Below, piece by piece: positions 25,673 to 33,959 of a stretch of 64,000 bases of DNA. The position numbers were made by a program, and so were the translations under genes. The stretch is from Lichenicola sp050954785. Lineage in GTDB: Bacteria; Pseudomonadota; Alphaproteobacteria; Acetobacterales; Acetobacteraceae. Within the stretch, counting starts at the first letter, position 1; every line of letters starts with the position of its first letter. Where the stretch lies: positions 1-64,000 of the forward strand of contig JBPBQO010000171.1 of the NCBI GenBank assembly GCA_050954785.1, written 5' to 3'. Under the pieces are notes generated by a model that was not told the origin of the DNA, made no database searches, and saw only the letters and a list, made by a program, of their open reading frames with translations.

Positions 25673-28306
25673 TCAAACCCAGGTCGGGCGACGTGCAAGC
25701 CTCGAGCCAAAGTTGCCGCCGAGCATGGCCAGTGCCAGCAGCAGGGCGCACCAGCCCAACATCGCGTGCGGCGGCGCATAGGCGAATTCGATTTCGGAAT
25801 GACCGATCGGCAACGCTGCCGACTGGAACAGCTCGCCTTCGCGGGCCACGGGCTGCCGGACGCCGGCGATCCGGAAGGTCCAGCCGGGCAGGAACAGCTC
25901 GCGACGGACCAGCGTCCCCGACGCCGTGCAGTCCGCGATCATGCGTGTCCGGCTGACGATTTGCAGCTGGCACGGTCCATCAACTTCCGCATATGCGGCG
26001 GGATCGGGCAGGGCATAGATGTCCGCGGCCTCGCCCCGGTGAACCAGCGCCAGCCTCGAGGCGAATCCGTCCTGTAGGCCGAGGCGCGGCAGGGACGGAG
26101 CGACGGCCTCTCCCCGATGCCAGAGCCAGATCGCGACGCGGGCGCCATTCGGGTGGGCCAGGGTGAGGCGGAACGGCTGGTCGGGCCGGATCGTCACCGT
26201 CCGGTCGAGCCGGATCGACATCGCACCGTTATCGACCGCGGTCTCCAGATCGGCCGAGCCATGGGCGCAGTCCGTTCCGTTGCAGAGCGTTGCCAGCAGC
26301 GGGCCGCTCGATCGACTTTGAAAGGTGCCCAGCATGACCGATAGGCGGCCGACCTGCATCGTCGGTGGCGGACCGTGCGGATAGGTCGCGGTCAGCACGT
26401 TGCTGCCGTCGAGGCCGGTGAAGCCGGCATCGGCACGCCCGTCCTCCGGGACAGCCGGAACCGCCAGCCAGTCATGGCCGCGATCCTGCAGCAGATACCG
26501 CACGCCGAGGGCTGCGAGCGCGTCGATCCGTAGTGCCAGCGCCGTCGCCCGCCGCCGGATTCCGGCCAGGTTGCCGCCATCGGCGCCATAGAACTGCACC
26601 GGGTCGCTGTCCGGATCGATCGCGCGGTGCAGGTAGTCGGACCAGCGCCGCGGCACCGGGATCAGGTTGTGGTTGATCGAGGCCAGGCCCCAGTAGGCGC
26701 CGTAGTTGGGAACCAGCGCGCCGCCGAGCGTCGTGAAGCGCTGCAGCCCGAGATTGGCGCGCAGGAAGGCGATGGTGCCGGTATCTAGGTGCCCTCCGGT
26801 CCGGCCCGATGCCAGCGGCACGGCGAACAGGATCAGCGCCTCGCCCACTGCGACCAGCGCCACGCCGCCGAGGCGTCTGCGCGTCGCCGGGCGCCCCAGC
26901 AGCGTCGTGAGGGTTCCGGCGACCATGACCAACAGGGACAGCGAGAGCAGCCAGGGGATGCCCAACCTGGTCCGGCTGACCGGCCAGGCGAGGACCAGGC
27001 ACAGCAGAACGATCGCCGAGAAGCCTGCCAGCCCGATGGCGATCCGCTTCCGGGTGAGGATACGGCTCCTACACCAGTCATCTACCGTGAAGCAGGCCAG
27101 CAGGATGATTGCCAGTTCCACCGATGCGGTCGCGTACCGCGAGACCACGGCGTGCGTCATCATCGGGATCGCGTCGGCAAGGGCGGCGAACGGCTGCAGT
27201 TCGGCGGTCTTGCCGACCACCAGCACGACCCAGTCAACCAGCATCCAGCGCAGTGCGCGCTCGCGACCGCCTCGTACCGCCAGCCCGACGCCCGCCAGCA
27301 GCACCGGCGCCGCCCCCAGATAGCCACCGAGCCCGAACCACAGATCCGCCATGCGATCGAGCTGGATCGGCCCGTGCAGCCAGGGCATCAGCCACATCGC
27401 GAATCCCGCCGCCGGCAGCGGCGATACGATCGGGCCGGCATGAGAGCCCACGAACGCATCGGGCAGGAAATCGATGAAGGCGACCAGTTGCGGTCCGGCC
27501 AGCAGCAGCCCGAACACGCCGCCGAGCGCCAGCCTGCGTGCCAGACCCGGCCAGTTCCTGCCCTGGCCGACCAGCCGCACCAGGCTCCAGGCCAATACCA
27601 GCAGCCCGTCGAGGAACGCGGTTTCCGGAAACCCCGCCAGCAGCGACCAGCCCAGCCCGAAGCCGAGCGTCAGCCAGCCGCCTGTCCAGCCGGCACGATC
27701 GCGCGCCTGCTCGACGCCGAGCAGGATGAGCGGCAGGAACGCCATCGGCTGGATCGGCGCGTCGGATGCCCAGGCGAAGCTGCCGTTGAACGCGAACAGC
27801 AGGCCACTCATCGCCGCGACCGGCCGGACGAAGCCGAGCCGTCGGCCCAGCCCCCAGCAACCCAGGCCCGCGACGATCTGCAGCGTCACCTTCAGCAACA
27901 GCACGCCGTTGTCGAACCCCAGCAGCAGCACCCAGGGCAGGAAAAAGGCAGCCGGCTGGTATTCTCCGGCCAGCGGCACGCCCAGCCCGGCATACGGGTT
28001 CCACCAGGGCACGATGCCATGCGCCCAGTCGCGCGCCACCAGCCGTCCCAGCGCCTGCACCGTCACGCCGGCGTTGCCGTCGATCCAGCCTGGTTGTCCC
28101 GGCAGCAGCACCCCGCCCGGAACATCGATGCCGAGCCCGGAGACCAGCAGCAGCGGGTCCGACGAGATCAGCCCGGCCAGCTCCGGAAGATGCACCAGCA
28201 CCGGCATCGCCAGCAGGAGCAGCAGCCACGGCAGATCGGGCGATCGTCTGCCGAGCGCCTGCATGAAAGTGAAGCCGTTCCGTGGGATGCGTGTGGGAAC
28301 GGTCAT
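25673..28306 (-). CDS. YfhO-like multi-spanning membrane protein
   Basis: This 877-residue protein has a dozen or so hydrophobic helices in its first 500 residues (for example LPWLLLLLAMPVLVHLPELA; FLPWVLLLGFDNGVLLLKVT). A soluble domain of about 330 residues follows, and then a last transmembrane helix (AMLGWCALLLALAMLGGNFG). The layout GEYQPAAFFLPW and DFLPDAFVGSHAGPIVSPLP resembles the YfhO/GT-C membrane glycosyltransferases that modify cell-wall or surface polymers with sugars. Donor and acceptor are unknown. It is a stand-alone gene, divergent from recX with about 45 bases between starts. A second start 14 codons later is possible. Confidence 0.78.
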   Translation of the reverse strand: MTVPTRIPRNGFTFMQALGRRSPDLPWLLLLLAMPVLVHLPELAGLISSDPLLLVSGLGIDVPGGVLLPGQPGWIDGNAGVTVQALGRLVARDWAHGIVPWWNPYAGLGVPLAGEYQPAAFFLPWVLLLGFDNGVLLLKVTLQIVAGLGCWGLGRRLGFVRPVAAMSGLLFAFNGSFAWASDAPIQPMAFLPLILLGVEQARDRAGWTGGWLTLGFGLGWSLLAGFPETAFLDGLLVLAWSLVRLVGQGRNWPGLARRLALGGVFGLLLAGPQLVAFIDFLPDAFVGSHAGPIVSPLPAAGFAMWLMPWLHGPIQLDRMADLWFGLGGYLGAAPVLLAGVGLAVRGGRERALRWMLVDWVVLVVGKTAELQPFAALADAIPMMTHAVVSRYATASVELAIILLACFTVDDWCRSRILTRKRIAIGLAGFSAIVLLCLVLAWPVSRTRLGIPWLLSLSLLVMVAGTLTTLLGRPATRRRLGGVALVAVGEALILFAVPLASGRTGGHLDTGTIAFLRANLGLQRFTTLGGALVPNYGAYWGLASINHNLIPVPRRWSDYLHRAIDPDSDPVQFYGADGGNLAGIRRRATALALRIDALAALGVRYLLQDRGHDWLAVPAVPEDGRADAGFTGLDGSNVLTATYPHGPPPTMQVGRLSVMLGTFQSRSSGPLLATLCNGTDCAHGSADLETAVDNGAMSIRLDRTVTIRPDQPFRLTLAHPNGARVAIWLWHRGEAVAPSLPRLGLQDGFASRLALVHRGEAADIYALPDPAAYAEVDGPCQLQIVSRTRMIADCTASGTLVRRELFLPGWTFRIAGVRQPVAREGELFQSAALPIGHSEIEFAYAPPHAMLGWCALLLALAMLGGNFGSRLARRPTWV

Positions 28307-28350
28307 TTCAGGCGGTTTCTTCTCGGTCCCGGGCAGGCCATGATGGCGTC

Positions 28351-29070
28351 ATGCAGGATGTGCCGCCAGACCACGAGGCTGCCGACAAGGCGGCTCCCGA
28401 CCCGCGCAAGCACAAACGCAGGCGAGGCCAGCGCCTTACCCCGGCCGAACTCGCCGCACTGCCGCCCGGCCCCGCACCCGAAGCCGGCACGCTTAAAAAC
28501 GCGGCCCTGGCCCATCTGGCACGCTATTCCGCAACCGAGATCGGGCTGGTCCGCGTGCTCGACCGTCGCATCCAGCGCTGGGCCAGCCGGGCCGCGACAT
28601 TCGGCGATCCGCCCGACCGGGTGGCGGAACTGGCCGCGTCCGCCCGCGTTGCCGCCCGAACGGTCGCACAGTCGCTGGTGGCGGCGGGCGTCGTGGACGA
28701 TGCGGCCTATGCGGAGGCGCGGGCCCGGTCGCTGACCCGCTCCGGCCGGTCGCGCCGGGTGATCGGCGCCCATCTTGCCCAGCGCGGCATCGACTCCGAT
28801 CTCGCGGCCGCCTCGTTGCCCGACGATGCGGACACCGAGATTGCCGCCGCGTTGACCCAGGCTCGCAAGCGCCGGATCGGTCCGTTCGGCGACCCCGACC
28901 CACCACCGGACGACAAGATGGCCGACGATCCGCTGGCCGAGGCTCGTGCCCGGAACCGGGCGCTCGGCGCCCTGGCCCGCGCCGGCTTCAGCCGCGACGT
29001 CGCCGAACGTGCCTTGTCGATGGAGCGCGAGGAAGCCGACCGGCTGATCCTGCACCTCAAGCGCCTCTAG
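28351..29070 (+). CDS. recX: RecX family regulatory protein
   Basis: The product has 239 residues starting MQDVPPDHEA. The N-terminal 30 residues are basic and probably disordered. The RecX helix repeats follow (AALAHLARYSATEIGLVRVL, VAQSLVAAGVVDDAAYAEAR, RRVIGAHLAQRGIDSDLAAA, ARAGFSRDVAERAL). RecX binds RecA filaments and inhibits recombination. recA is not in the window, as is common in alphaproteobacteria where recX is often separate. The gene is divergent from the YfhO-like gene. The assignment rests on the three-helix repeat pattern and the length, which is normal for alphaproteobacterial RecX. Confidence 0.85.
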   Translation: MQDVPPDHEAADKAAPDPRKHKRRRGQRLTPAELAALPPGPAPEAGTLKNAALAHLARYSATEIGLVRVLDRRIQRWASRAATFGDPPDRVAELAASARVAARTVAQSLVAAGVVDDAAYAEARARSLTRSGRSRRVIGAHLAQRGIDSDLAAASLPDDADTEIAAALTQARKRRIGPFGDPDPPPDDKMADDPLAEARARNRALGALARAGFSRDVAERALSMEREEADRLILHLKRL

Positions 29071-29246
29071 GTCGGGGCAGGGTCGTCCCATCACCGCTTG
29101 CATGCTTGGTCGGTCGGCGCCATGTCGTCGTATTGCAGGCATCCATTGCCCGCACGATCGGATGGCGGATCGGTTGACCGGCTGCCAACGTATCGCAATC
29201 AATCAGGCCGGCATGGTCCAGGTCTGGGTCCAACAGAGAGGTCGTC

Positions 29247-29561
29247 ATGGGTAGCTTGAGCATCTGGCACTGGCTGATCGTGCTGGCAGTCGTCCTGTTG
29301 TTGTTCGGTGGCAGCAGCAAGATCAGCACGCTGATGGGTGATTTTGCCAAGGGCATCAAGTCGTTCAAGCGCAACATGGGCGAGGACGAGTCCATGGAAC
29401 ATGGCGGACCGACCTCCGGCAGCATCGCCGCTCCCAATGCACAGGCGCCGCACGTGGTGCAGAACCCGACGGCTCCTGCCTACCAGCCCGCCGCCGTTCA
29501 GCCTGCACCGTATCCGGCTGCCGGCAGCGCGCCGGTCGAGCCGGTTCGTCACCAGACCTAG
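29247..29561 (+). CDS. tatA: Twin-arginine translocase subunit TatA
   Basis: The product has 104 residues. The N-terminal helix (IWHWLIVLAVVLLLFGG) is followed by SSKISTLMGDFAKGIKSFKR, the TatA/E hinge and amphipathic helix. The C-terminal half is a polar tail rich in P, A, Q and V. TatA forms the export pore for folded, often cofactor-loaded proteins. tatB and tatC are not adjacent: the next gene downstream is mtnB. A ribosome site (GAGAGG) precedes the ATG. The alternative TatB is less likely because the conserved proline/glutamate pattern of TatB is absent. Confidence 0.93.
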   Translation: MGSLSIWHWLIVLAVVLLLFGGSSKISTLMGDFAKGIKSFKRNMGEDESMEHGGPTSGSIAAPNAQAPHVVQNPTAPAYQPAAVQPAPYPAAGSAPVEPVRHQT

Positions 29562-29591
29562 TTCCGGAACCGGTCGACCTCCGTTGGCCGG

Positions 29592-30284
29592 ATGGACGCG
29601 ATGAACGAGGCTGCTCATGCGGTTAGCCAGCCTCGGTCTACATCCGACGAAGCCTGGGCGGCGGCGGTCGACGAGATCGTTGCCGCCGGCAGACGGATGG
29701 ACCGGCACGGCTGGGTTCCGGCGACAGCCGGCAACATCAGCCGTCGCCTGGCCGACGGACGGATCGCCATCACCCGGAGCGGTTGTCACAAAGGCTTCCT
29801 GACGACGCGGGATGTTATCGAGGTCGATCTTGATGGCCGTCCGGCCACCATTGGCGATCGCCCAAGTGCCGAAACGAGATTGCATACCGATCTATATCGC
29901 CGGCTCCTGCCGGACGGTGCGGTGATCCATGGGCATTCGATCGCCGCCACCGTGCTGTCGATGCATGAGCCGGATCGCCGGCCGTCCGACGGATCCTGGG
30001 ATGCGATCGAGTTCTCCGGCTATGAGCTGCTCAAGGCGTTCGAGGGGCAGGGCACCCATCAGACCTCCCTGCGCCTGCCGATCTACGACAACGACCAGGA
30101 TATTGCGCGGCTGGCAGAGCTCATCTCGCCGAAACTGGGCGCCTGTCCGATGGGATACCTGATCCGCGGCCACGGCGTTTACGTTTGGGGCCGCACGATG
30201 GACATGGCGCTGGCACGGCTGGAGGGGCTCGAGTTCCTGCTGGCCTGCGTGCTGGAGCGCCGGAAACTGGATTTGAGACCATGA
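29592..30284 (+). CDS. mtnB: Methylthioribulose-1-phosphate dehydratase
   Basis: The 230-residue class-II aldolase/adducin-fold enzyme has the metal-binding motif AVIHGHSIAATVLS with a third histidine in IRGHGVYVWG, and a substrate loop VPATAGNISRRLADG. It dehydrates methylthioribulose-1-phosphate in the methionine salvage pathway. It is the first of a tightly packed mtnB-mtnD-mtnC-ribF run, and its stop overlaps the mtnD start by four bases. The preceding tatA gene ends only about 30 bases upstream, so the transcript might begin at tatA. An in-frame second ATG three codons later is an equally plausible start. Confidence 0.95.
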   Translation: MDAMNEAAHAVSQPRSTSDEAWAAAVDEIVAAGRRMDRHGWVPATAGNISRRLADGRIAITRSGCHKGFLTTRDVIEVDLDGRPATIGDRPSAETRLHTDLYRRLLPDGAVIHGHSIAATVLSMHEPDRRPSDGSWDAIEFSGYELLKAFEGQGTHQTSLRLPIYDNDQDIARLAELISPKLGACPMGYLIRGHGVYVWGRTMDMALARLEGLEFLLACVLERRKLDLRP

Positions 30285-30820
30285 GCCGACTGACCATCTA
30301 CACCGACGATGCCCCCGACCTGCCGGTCCTGCGCGCCGAGGATGTCGACACCATCGCCCGCGAGCTTGCCACCATCGGCGTTCGGTTCGAACGCTGGGAC
30401 AGTCCGGTCGCCTTGTCGCCGGACGACGATGCCGACACCATTCTTGCGGCGTATCGCCCCTATCTCGACCGGCTGATGGGCGAAAATGGCGCCGGTACCG
30501 CCGATGTCATCAAGCTGCGCCCCGATATGCCGAATCGTGAGGCAATTCGTACGAAGTTCCTGTCCGAGCATACGCATACCGAGGACGAGGTGCGCTTCTT
30601 CGTGCATGGCAAAGGCAATTTCGTGCTGCACGTGCAGGGCCGCATCTACGATGCGCAATGCACCGCCGGCGATCTGATCTCGGTGCCGAACGGGACCATG
30701 CACTGGTTCGACGCCGGCGACCCGCCGTTCGTCACGGCATTGCGCGTATTCACCGACACCACGGGCTGGGTCGCGCACTATACCGGCGACAGCGTGGCCG
30801 AGCGATTCCCGGTCAGCTGA
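30281..30820 (+). CDS. mtnD: Acireductone dioxygenase
   Basis: The 179-residue cupin has the metal ligands of the family in SEHTHTEDEVRFFVHGKGNF (two His, Glu) and a last His in NGTMHWFD. It oxidises the acireductone intermediate; with Fe(II) the product is the ketoacid precursor of methionine plus formate, and with Ni(II) it is the off-pathway product. The start overlaps the mtnB stop (ATGA) and the stop overlaps the mtnC start (TGATG), so all three are coupled. Length and motifs are normal. Confidence 0.96.
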   Translation: MSRLTIYTDDAPDLPVLRAEDVDTIARELATIGVRFERWDSPVALSPDDDADTILAAYRPYLDRLMGENGAGTADVIKLRPDMPNREAIRTKFLSEHTHTEDEVRFFVHGKGNFVLHVQGRIYDAQCTAGDLISVPNGTMHWFDAGDPPFVTALRVFTDTTGWVAHYTGDSVAERFPVS

Positions 30821-31545
30821 TGGCGGTGCCGTCCGTCGTTCTGATCGATATCGAAGGCACCACGACTCCGATCGCATTCGTCCATCGCGTGCTGTTCCCG
30901 CATGCGAGAATGGCGCTGCCGGCGCTGGTGACAGGACGTTCCGAGGACGTGCAGGTCGCGCAGGCGCTGGCCGAAATCGAGCGACTGGCTCCTGGCCGGG
31001 ATACGCTGGCGCAACTGTTCGCCTGGATGGACGAGGACGCCAAGGTCACCCCGCTCAAGACGCTGCAGGGAATCACCTGGCGCGACGGCTACGAGGCCGG
31101 CACGCTGACCGGCGAGCTGTATTTCGACGTGGCACCCGCCTTGCGCCGGTGGCACGAGGCCGGGTTGCTGCTGGCGGTCTATTCGTCGGGTTCGGAGGAT
31201 GCACAGAAGCTGATCTTCGGCCATAGCCAGGATGGCGATCTGGCCGGGCTGTTCAGCCGTTTCTTCGACACCAGGGTGGGCACCAAGCGTGACGCCGAAA
31301 GCTATGCCGGTATCGTCGGGCAGCTTGGCGTACCGCCCGGTCATGTGCTGTTCCTGTCCGATATCGTGGCCGAACTCGATGCGGCCGCGTCCGTTGGCTT
31401 GCTCACCTGCCAACTGGTGCGCGAGCAGGATGGCACCGAGGCGGGAACGGTTCATCCGGTCGCTACCGACTTCGACGTCGTATCGTTGCTGTTCGGGCTG
31501 CCACTGTCCCGCCAAGCAGATATACGAGCTGGTTCCGGATCATGA
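30820..31545 (+). CDS. mtnC: Enolase-phosphatase E1 of methionine salvage
   Basis: The 241-residue HAD-superfamily protein has nucleophile motif I LIDIEGTTTPIAFVHRVLFP, motif II AVYSSGSEDAQKLIFGHS and motif IV VLFLSDIVAELDAA. It enolises and dephosphorylates the diketo intermediate to give the acireductone used by MtnD. It begins inside the mtnD stop codon (TGATG) and overlaps ribF by four bases. mtnA and mtnK are not in the window, so the upstream steps must be encoded elsewhere or replaced. Confidence 0.95.
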   Translation: MAVPSVVLIDIEGTTTPIAFVHRVLFPHARMALPALVTGRSEDVQVAQALAEIERLAPGRDTLAQLFAWMDEDAKVTPLKTLQGITWRDGYEAGTLTGELYFDVAPALRRWHEAGLLLAVYSSGSEDAQKLIFGHSQDGDLAGLFSRFFDTRVGTKRDAESYAGIVGQLGVPPGHVLFLSDIVAELDAAASVGLLTCQLVREQDGTEAGTVHPVATDFDVVSLLFGLPLSRQADIRAGSGS

Positions 31546-32480
31546 CGACCCTCTATACCGACTGGCGCACCGTGCCCGAGCAGGCGCGCGGCGCGATCCT
31601 CGCACTGGGCAACTTCGACGGCGTGCATCTCGGCCACGCCCACCTGTTGCGTACCCTGCACGCCGCGCGGCCGAACACGCCGCTGGGGGTACTGACATTC
31701 GAGCCGCATCCGCGCGAGCTGTTCCGTCCGGAAGATCCGCCGTTCCGGCTCAGCCTGTCGGCCGAACGCCGTGACGCGCTGGCCGCACTCGGCGTCGCTC
31801 GTATCTTCGAGATCCCGTTCGACCGCGATTTCTCCACTTTCACCGCCGAGCAGTTCGTCAACGATGTGCTGCACACCGCACTCGGCGCCAAGCATCTCGC
31901 CTGCGGGGCGGATTTCGCCTACGGGCACCGGCGTGGCGGCGACGTGACGACACTGGCGATCCACGCGGAGAAGCTCGGCATCGGCTTGACCATCGTGCCG
32001 GTGCTGTCCGATTCCGGCGGTCCGCTCTCGTCGAGCCGTATCCGCCGGGCGCTGCTGGACGGCTACCCCGAGCGCGCGACCGAGGAACTTGGGCGGCCCT
32101 GGGCAGTGCGCGGCATCGTGGCGCACGGCGACAAGCGCGGCCGCACGCTCGGCTTTCCGACCGCGAACATCAGCCTCGGCCGGCATCTCGAACCGGCGCG
32201 GGGCGTCTATGCCGTCACCATCCGCCTGCCCGACGGCACCGTCTGTCCCGGCGTTGCCAACATCGGCCGTCGCCCGACGGTCAACAGCACCACCGAGAGC
32301 CGGATGGAGGCGCACCTGTTCGATTTCGATGCCGACCTCTATGGCCAGGAGCTGTCGGTCTCGCTGCACACGTTGCTGCGCGCCGAACAGAAGTTCGACG
32401 GCCTCGACGCCCTGAAGGCGCAGATCGGCCGGGATGCCCAGTGGGCGCGGGACTATCTACGAGCAATGCCGGCTTTGTAG
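31542..32480 (+). CDS. ribF: Bifunctional riboflavin kinase / FAD synthetase
   Basis: The 312-residue protein has the nucleotidyltransferase motif LGNFDGVHLGHAHLL and FEPHPRELFRPE at the N-terminus, SSSRIRRALLDGYP in the middle, and the flavokinase motif KRGRTLGFPTANISLG plus GVYAVTIRLPDG in the C-terminal half. It makes FMN and FAD from riboflavin in the cytosol. The start overlaps the mtnC stop (ATGA), so flavin cofactor synthesis is translationally linked to methionine salvage here. This is an unusual pairing with no obvious biochemical reason, since none of the three mtn enzymes needs flavin. Confidence 0.96.
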   Translation: MTTLYTDWRTVPEQARGAILALGNFDGVHLGHAHLLRTLHAARPNTPLGVLTFEPHPRELFRPEDPPFRLSLSAERRDALAALGVARIFEIPFDRDFSTFTAEQFVNDVLHTALGAKHLACGADFAYGHRRGGDVTTLAIHAEKLGIGLTIVPVLSDSGGPLSSSRIRRALLDGYPERATEELGRPWAVRGIVAHGDKRGRTLGFPTANISLGRHLEPARGVYAVTIRLPDGTVCPGVANIGRRPTVNSTTESRMEAHLFDFDADLYGQELSVSLHTLLRAEQKFDGLDALKAQIGRDAQWARDYLRAMPAL

Positions 32481-32570
32481 GCGCGAGCATAATCGGCTTG
32501 GGATTTCGGTTCGGCCGACCTCGGGCAGCAACCGTATTGTGTTGGCCCGGTGCTGCCTGCCTGCCCGATC

Positions 32571-33698
32571 TCAGCCAAGCAGCCAGCGCAGGGAGCGGCG
32601 CAGAGCATTGGTCGCGTCCTGCTCGAACCAGACGCCATGTGCGAAGATTACCCGCTCGGGCTTCAGGTCGAGCAACCGCAAGGCCGCTTTCGCGGCGAAC
32701 TCCTTTTTCAGCTTGATCGTCGCACGCAGGTAGGGCGGCGGCATGCCGTCGGGCGCAGTTATGCCGAACAGCCGGGCCAGCGGCCGGATCGGCGCCGAAA
32801 GCTTCGACGCCTCCAGGTTCAGCACCAGGTCGGTGAGCACCAGCGTGCGCGATGCCTGGTGGAACAGGGCCATTTCGGTGAACCCCAATCCGCCGACGAC
32901 TTCCACCAGCGTGATGCCGACCCAGGCGGTCGGCGGGAAATTGCTCAGGTCGTGATCGAGCCGGACGCCGCTCTTTCTCACCTGCGAGCGCTTGCGCAGT
33001 CCCGGGGCGGACCACGTCGTCACATCCGGACAGGCGCGCTGCCACGCCTCGAGGAACGTCCAGTGTGCGACGTTCGGCGCCATGAGATGACGGATGCGGC
33101 CGAGCTTCTCCAGTTCGGCTTTGATGCCGAAACTGAATTGCGTCGGCGAATGCAGCAGCAGGTCGCCATTTTCCAGGCGGATCACCGTCATGCGCACCGG
33201 AAGTGCCGTACCCATCGGACCCGGCAGCAGGCTATCCACGATGAACACGTCCTCAGCGACCGGCTTGGGCATGTCGAGCGGGGGATAGCCGACGTCGCTG
33301 GCGGGCGGCACGCTCAGGCCCAGAACCCGTGCGACCGGCCCTGAACCCTGTCCCGGACCGCTGACCGGGGTGGCGCTGCTGAGTGCGACCACCGCCAGTT
33401 CGGACAGGCCGGCGGCAACCAGCAACGCGCGGGCGTGCCATGGCTGGCGGTGCATCAGCAGTCCGGCACCGGCCACCGCCACTCCGCCGAATGCGTCGAG
33501 CGCCAGATGCTGGCGCATGGTCAGGACCGGACGGATCCCGGCCTCGTAATTGGTGAGGGTCGCATAGCTGGAGTGGAACGTGGCCGCCGTTCCCAGCACG
33601 CCCCGCACCGGCGCGGGCAACACGCGGGATGCAGCCAGCCCGCCCAGAAGGCAGGCCACGCCGTAGTCGATTGCTCCATGCACGCGGGTCGGGATCAT
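32571..33698 (-). CDS. Membrane domain fused to a DUF4336 (metallo-beta-lactamase-like) domain
   Basis: The product has 375 residues. The first 115 hold three or four transmembrane helices (HGAIDYGVACLLGGLAASRV; LALDAFGGVAVAGAGLLMHR; ARALLVAAGLSELAVVALSS). From about residue 140 a DUF4336-type domain begins: EDVFIVDSLLPGPMGTALPV, RLENGDLLLHSPTQFSFGIK, IRHLMAPNVAHWTFLEAWQR and LVLTDLVLNLE. Members of DUF4336 have a metallo-hydrolase-like fold and no assigned function. Several metal-ligand histidines of true beta-lactamases are not evident, so catalysis is uncertain. It is convergent with ribF and divergent from ileS. Confidence 0.75.
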   Translation of the reverse strand: MIPTRVHGAIDYGVACLLGGLAASRVLPAPVRGVLGTAATFHSSYATLTNYEAGIRPVLTMRQHLALDAFGGVAVAGAGLLMHRQPWHARALLVAAGLSELAVVALSSATPVSGPGQGSGPVARVLGLSVPPASDVGYPPLDMPKPVAEDVFIVDSLLPGPMGTALPVRMTVIRLENGDLLLHSPTQFSFGIKAELEKLGRIRHLMAPNVAHWTFLEAWQRACPDVTTWSAPGLRKRSQVRKSGVRLDHDLSNFPPTAWVGITLVEVVGGLGFTEMALFHQASRTLVLTDLVLNLEASKLSAPIRPLARLFGITAPDGMPPPYLRATIKLKKEFAAKAALRLLDLKPERVIFAHGVWFEQDATNALRRSLRWLLG

Positions 33699-33959
33699 TG
33701 TCTGGGCGCCTTGACGGGATGGAACAGGCAACGACAGCCGCCTCTGATAGATGCGCGGCCGCTTTCTCCTGGCCGGATCAATCGTCGACGAGCGTTATTC
33801 GTGATGACCGGCGGCTGACTTCGTCGTCCCGGACCGACCGCCTGCGGACCGTGTCCCACGCTCCCGGCCCCTGGCTGGACGCCGGCACGGCTTGACCCGC
33901 CAAGGTTCGGCCTCGCAAAAGCGTGGCGAAGCCGGGAACGGCATGTAAAGAACGGCAGC

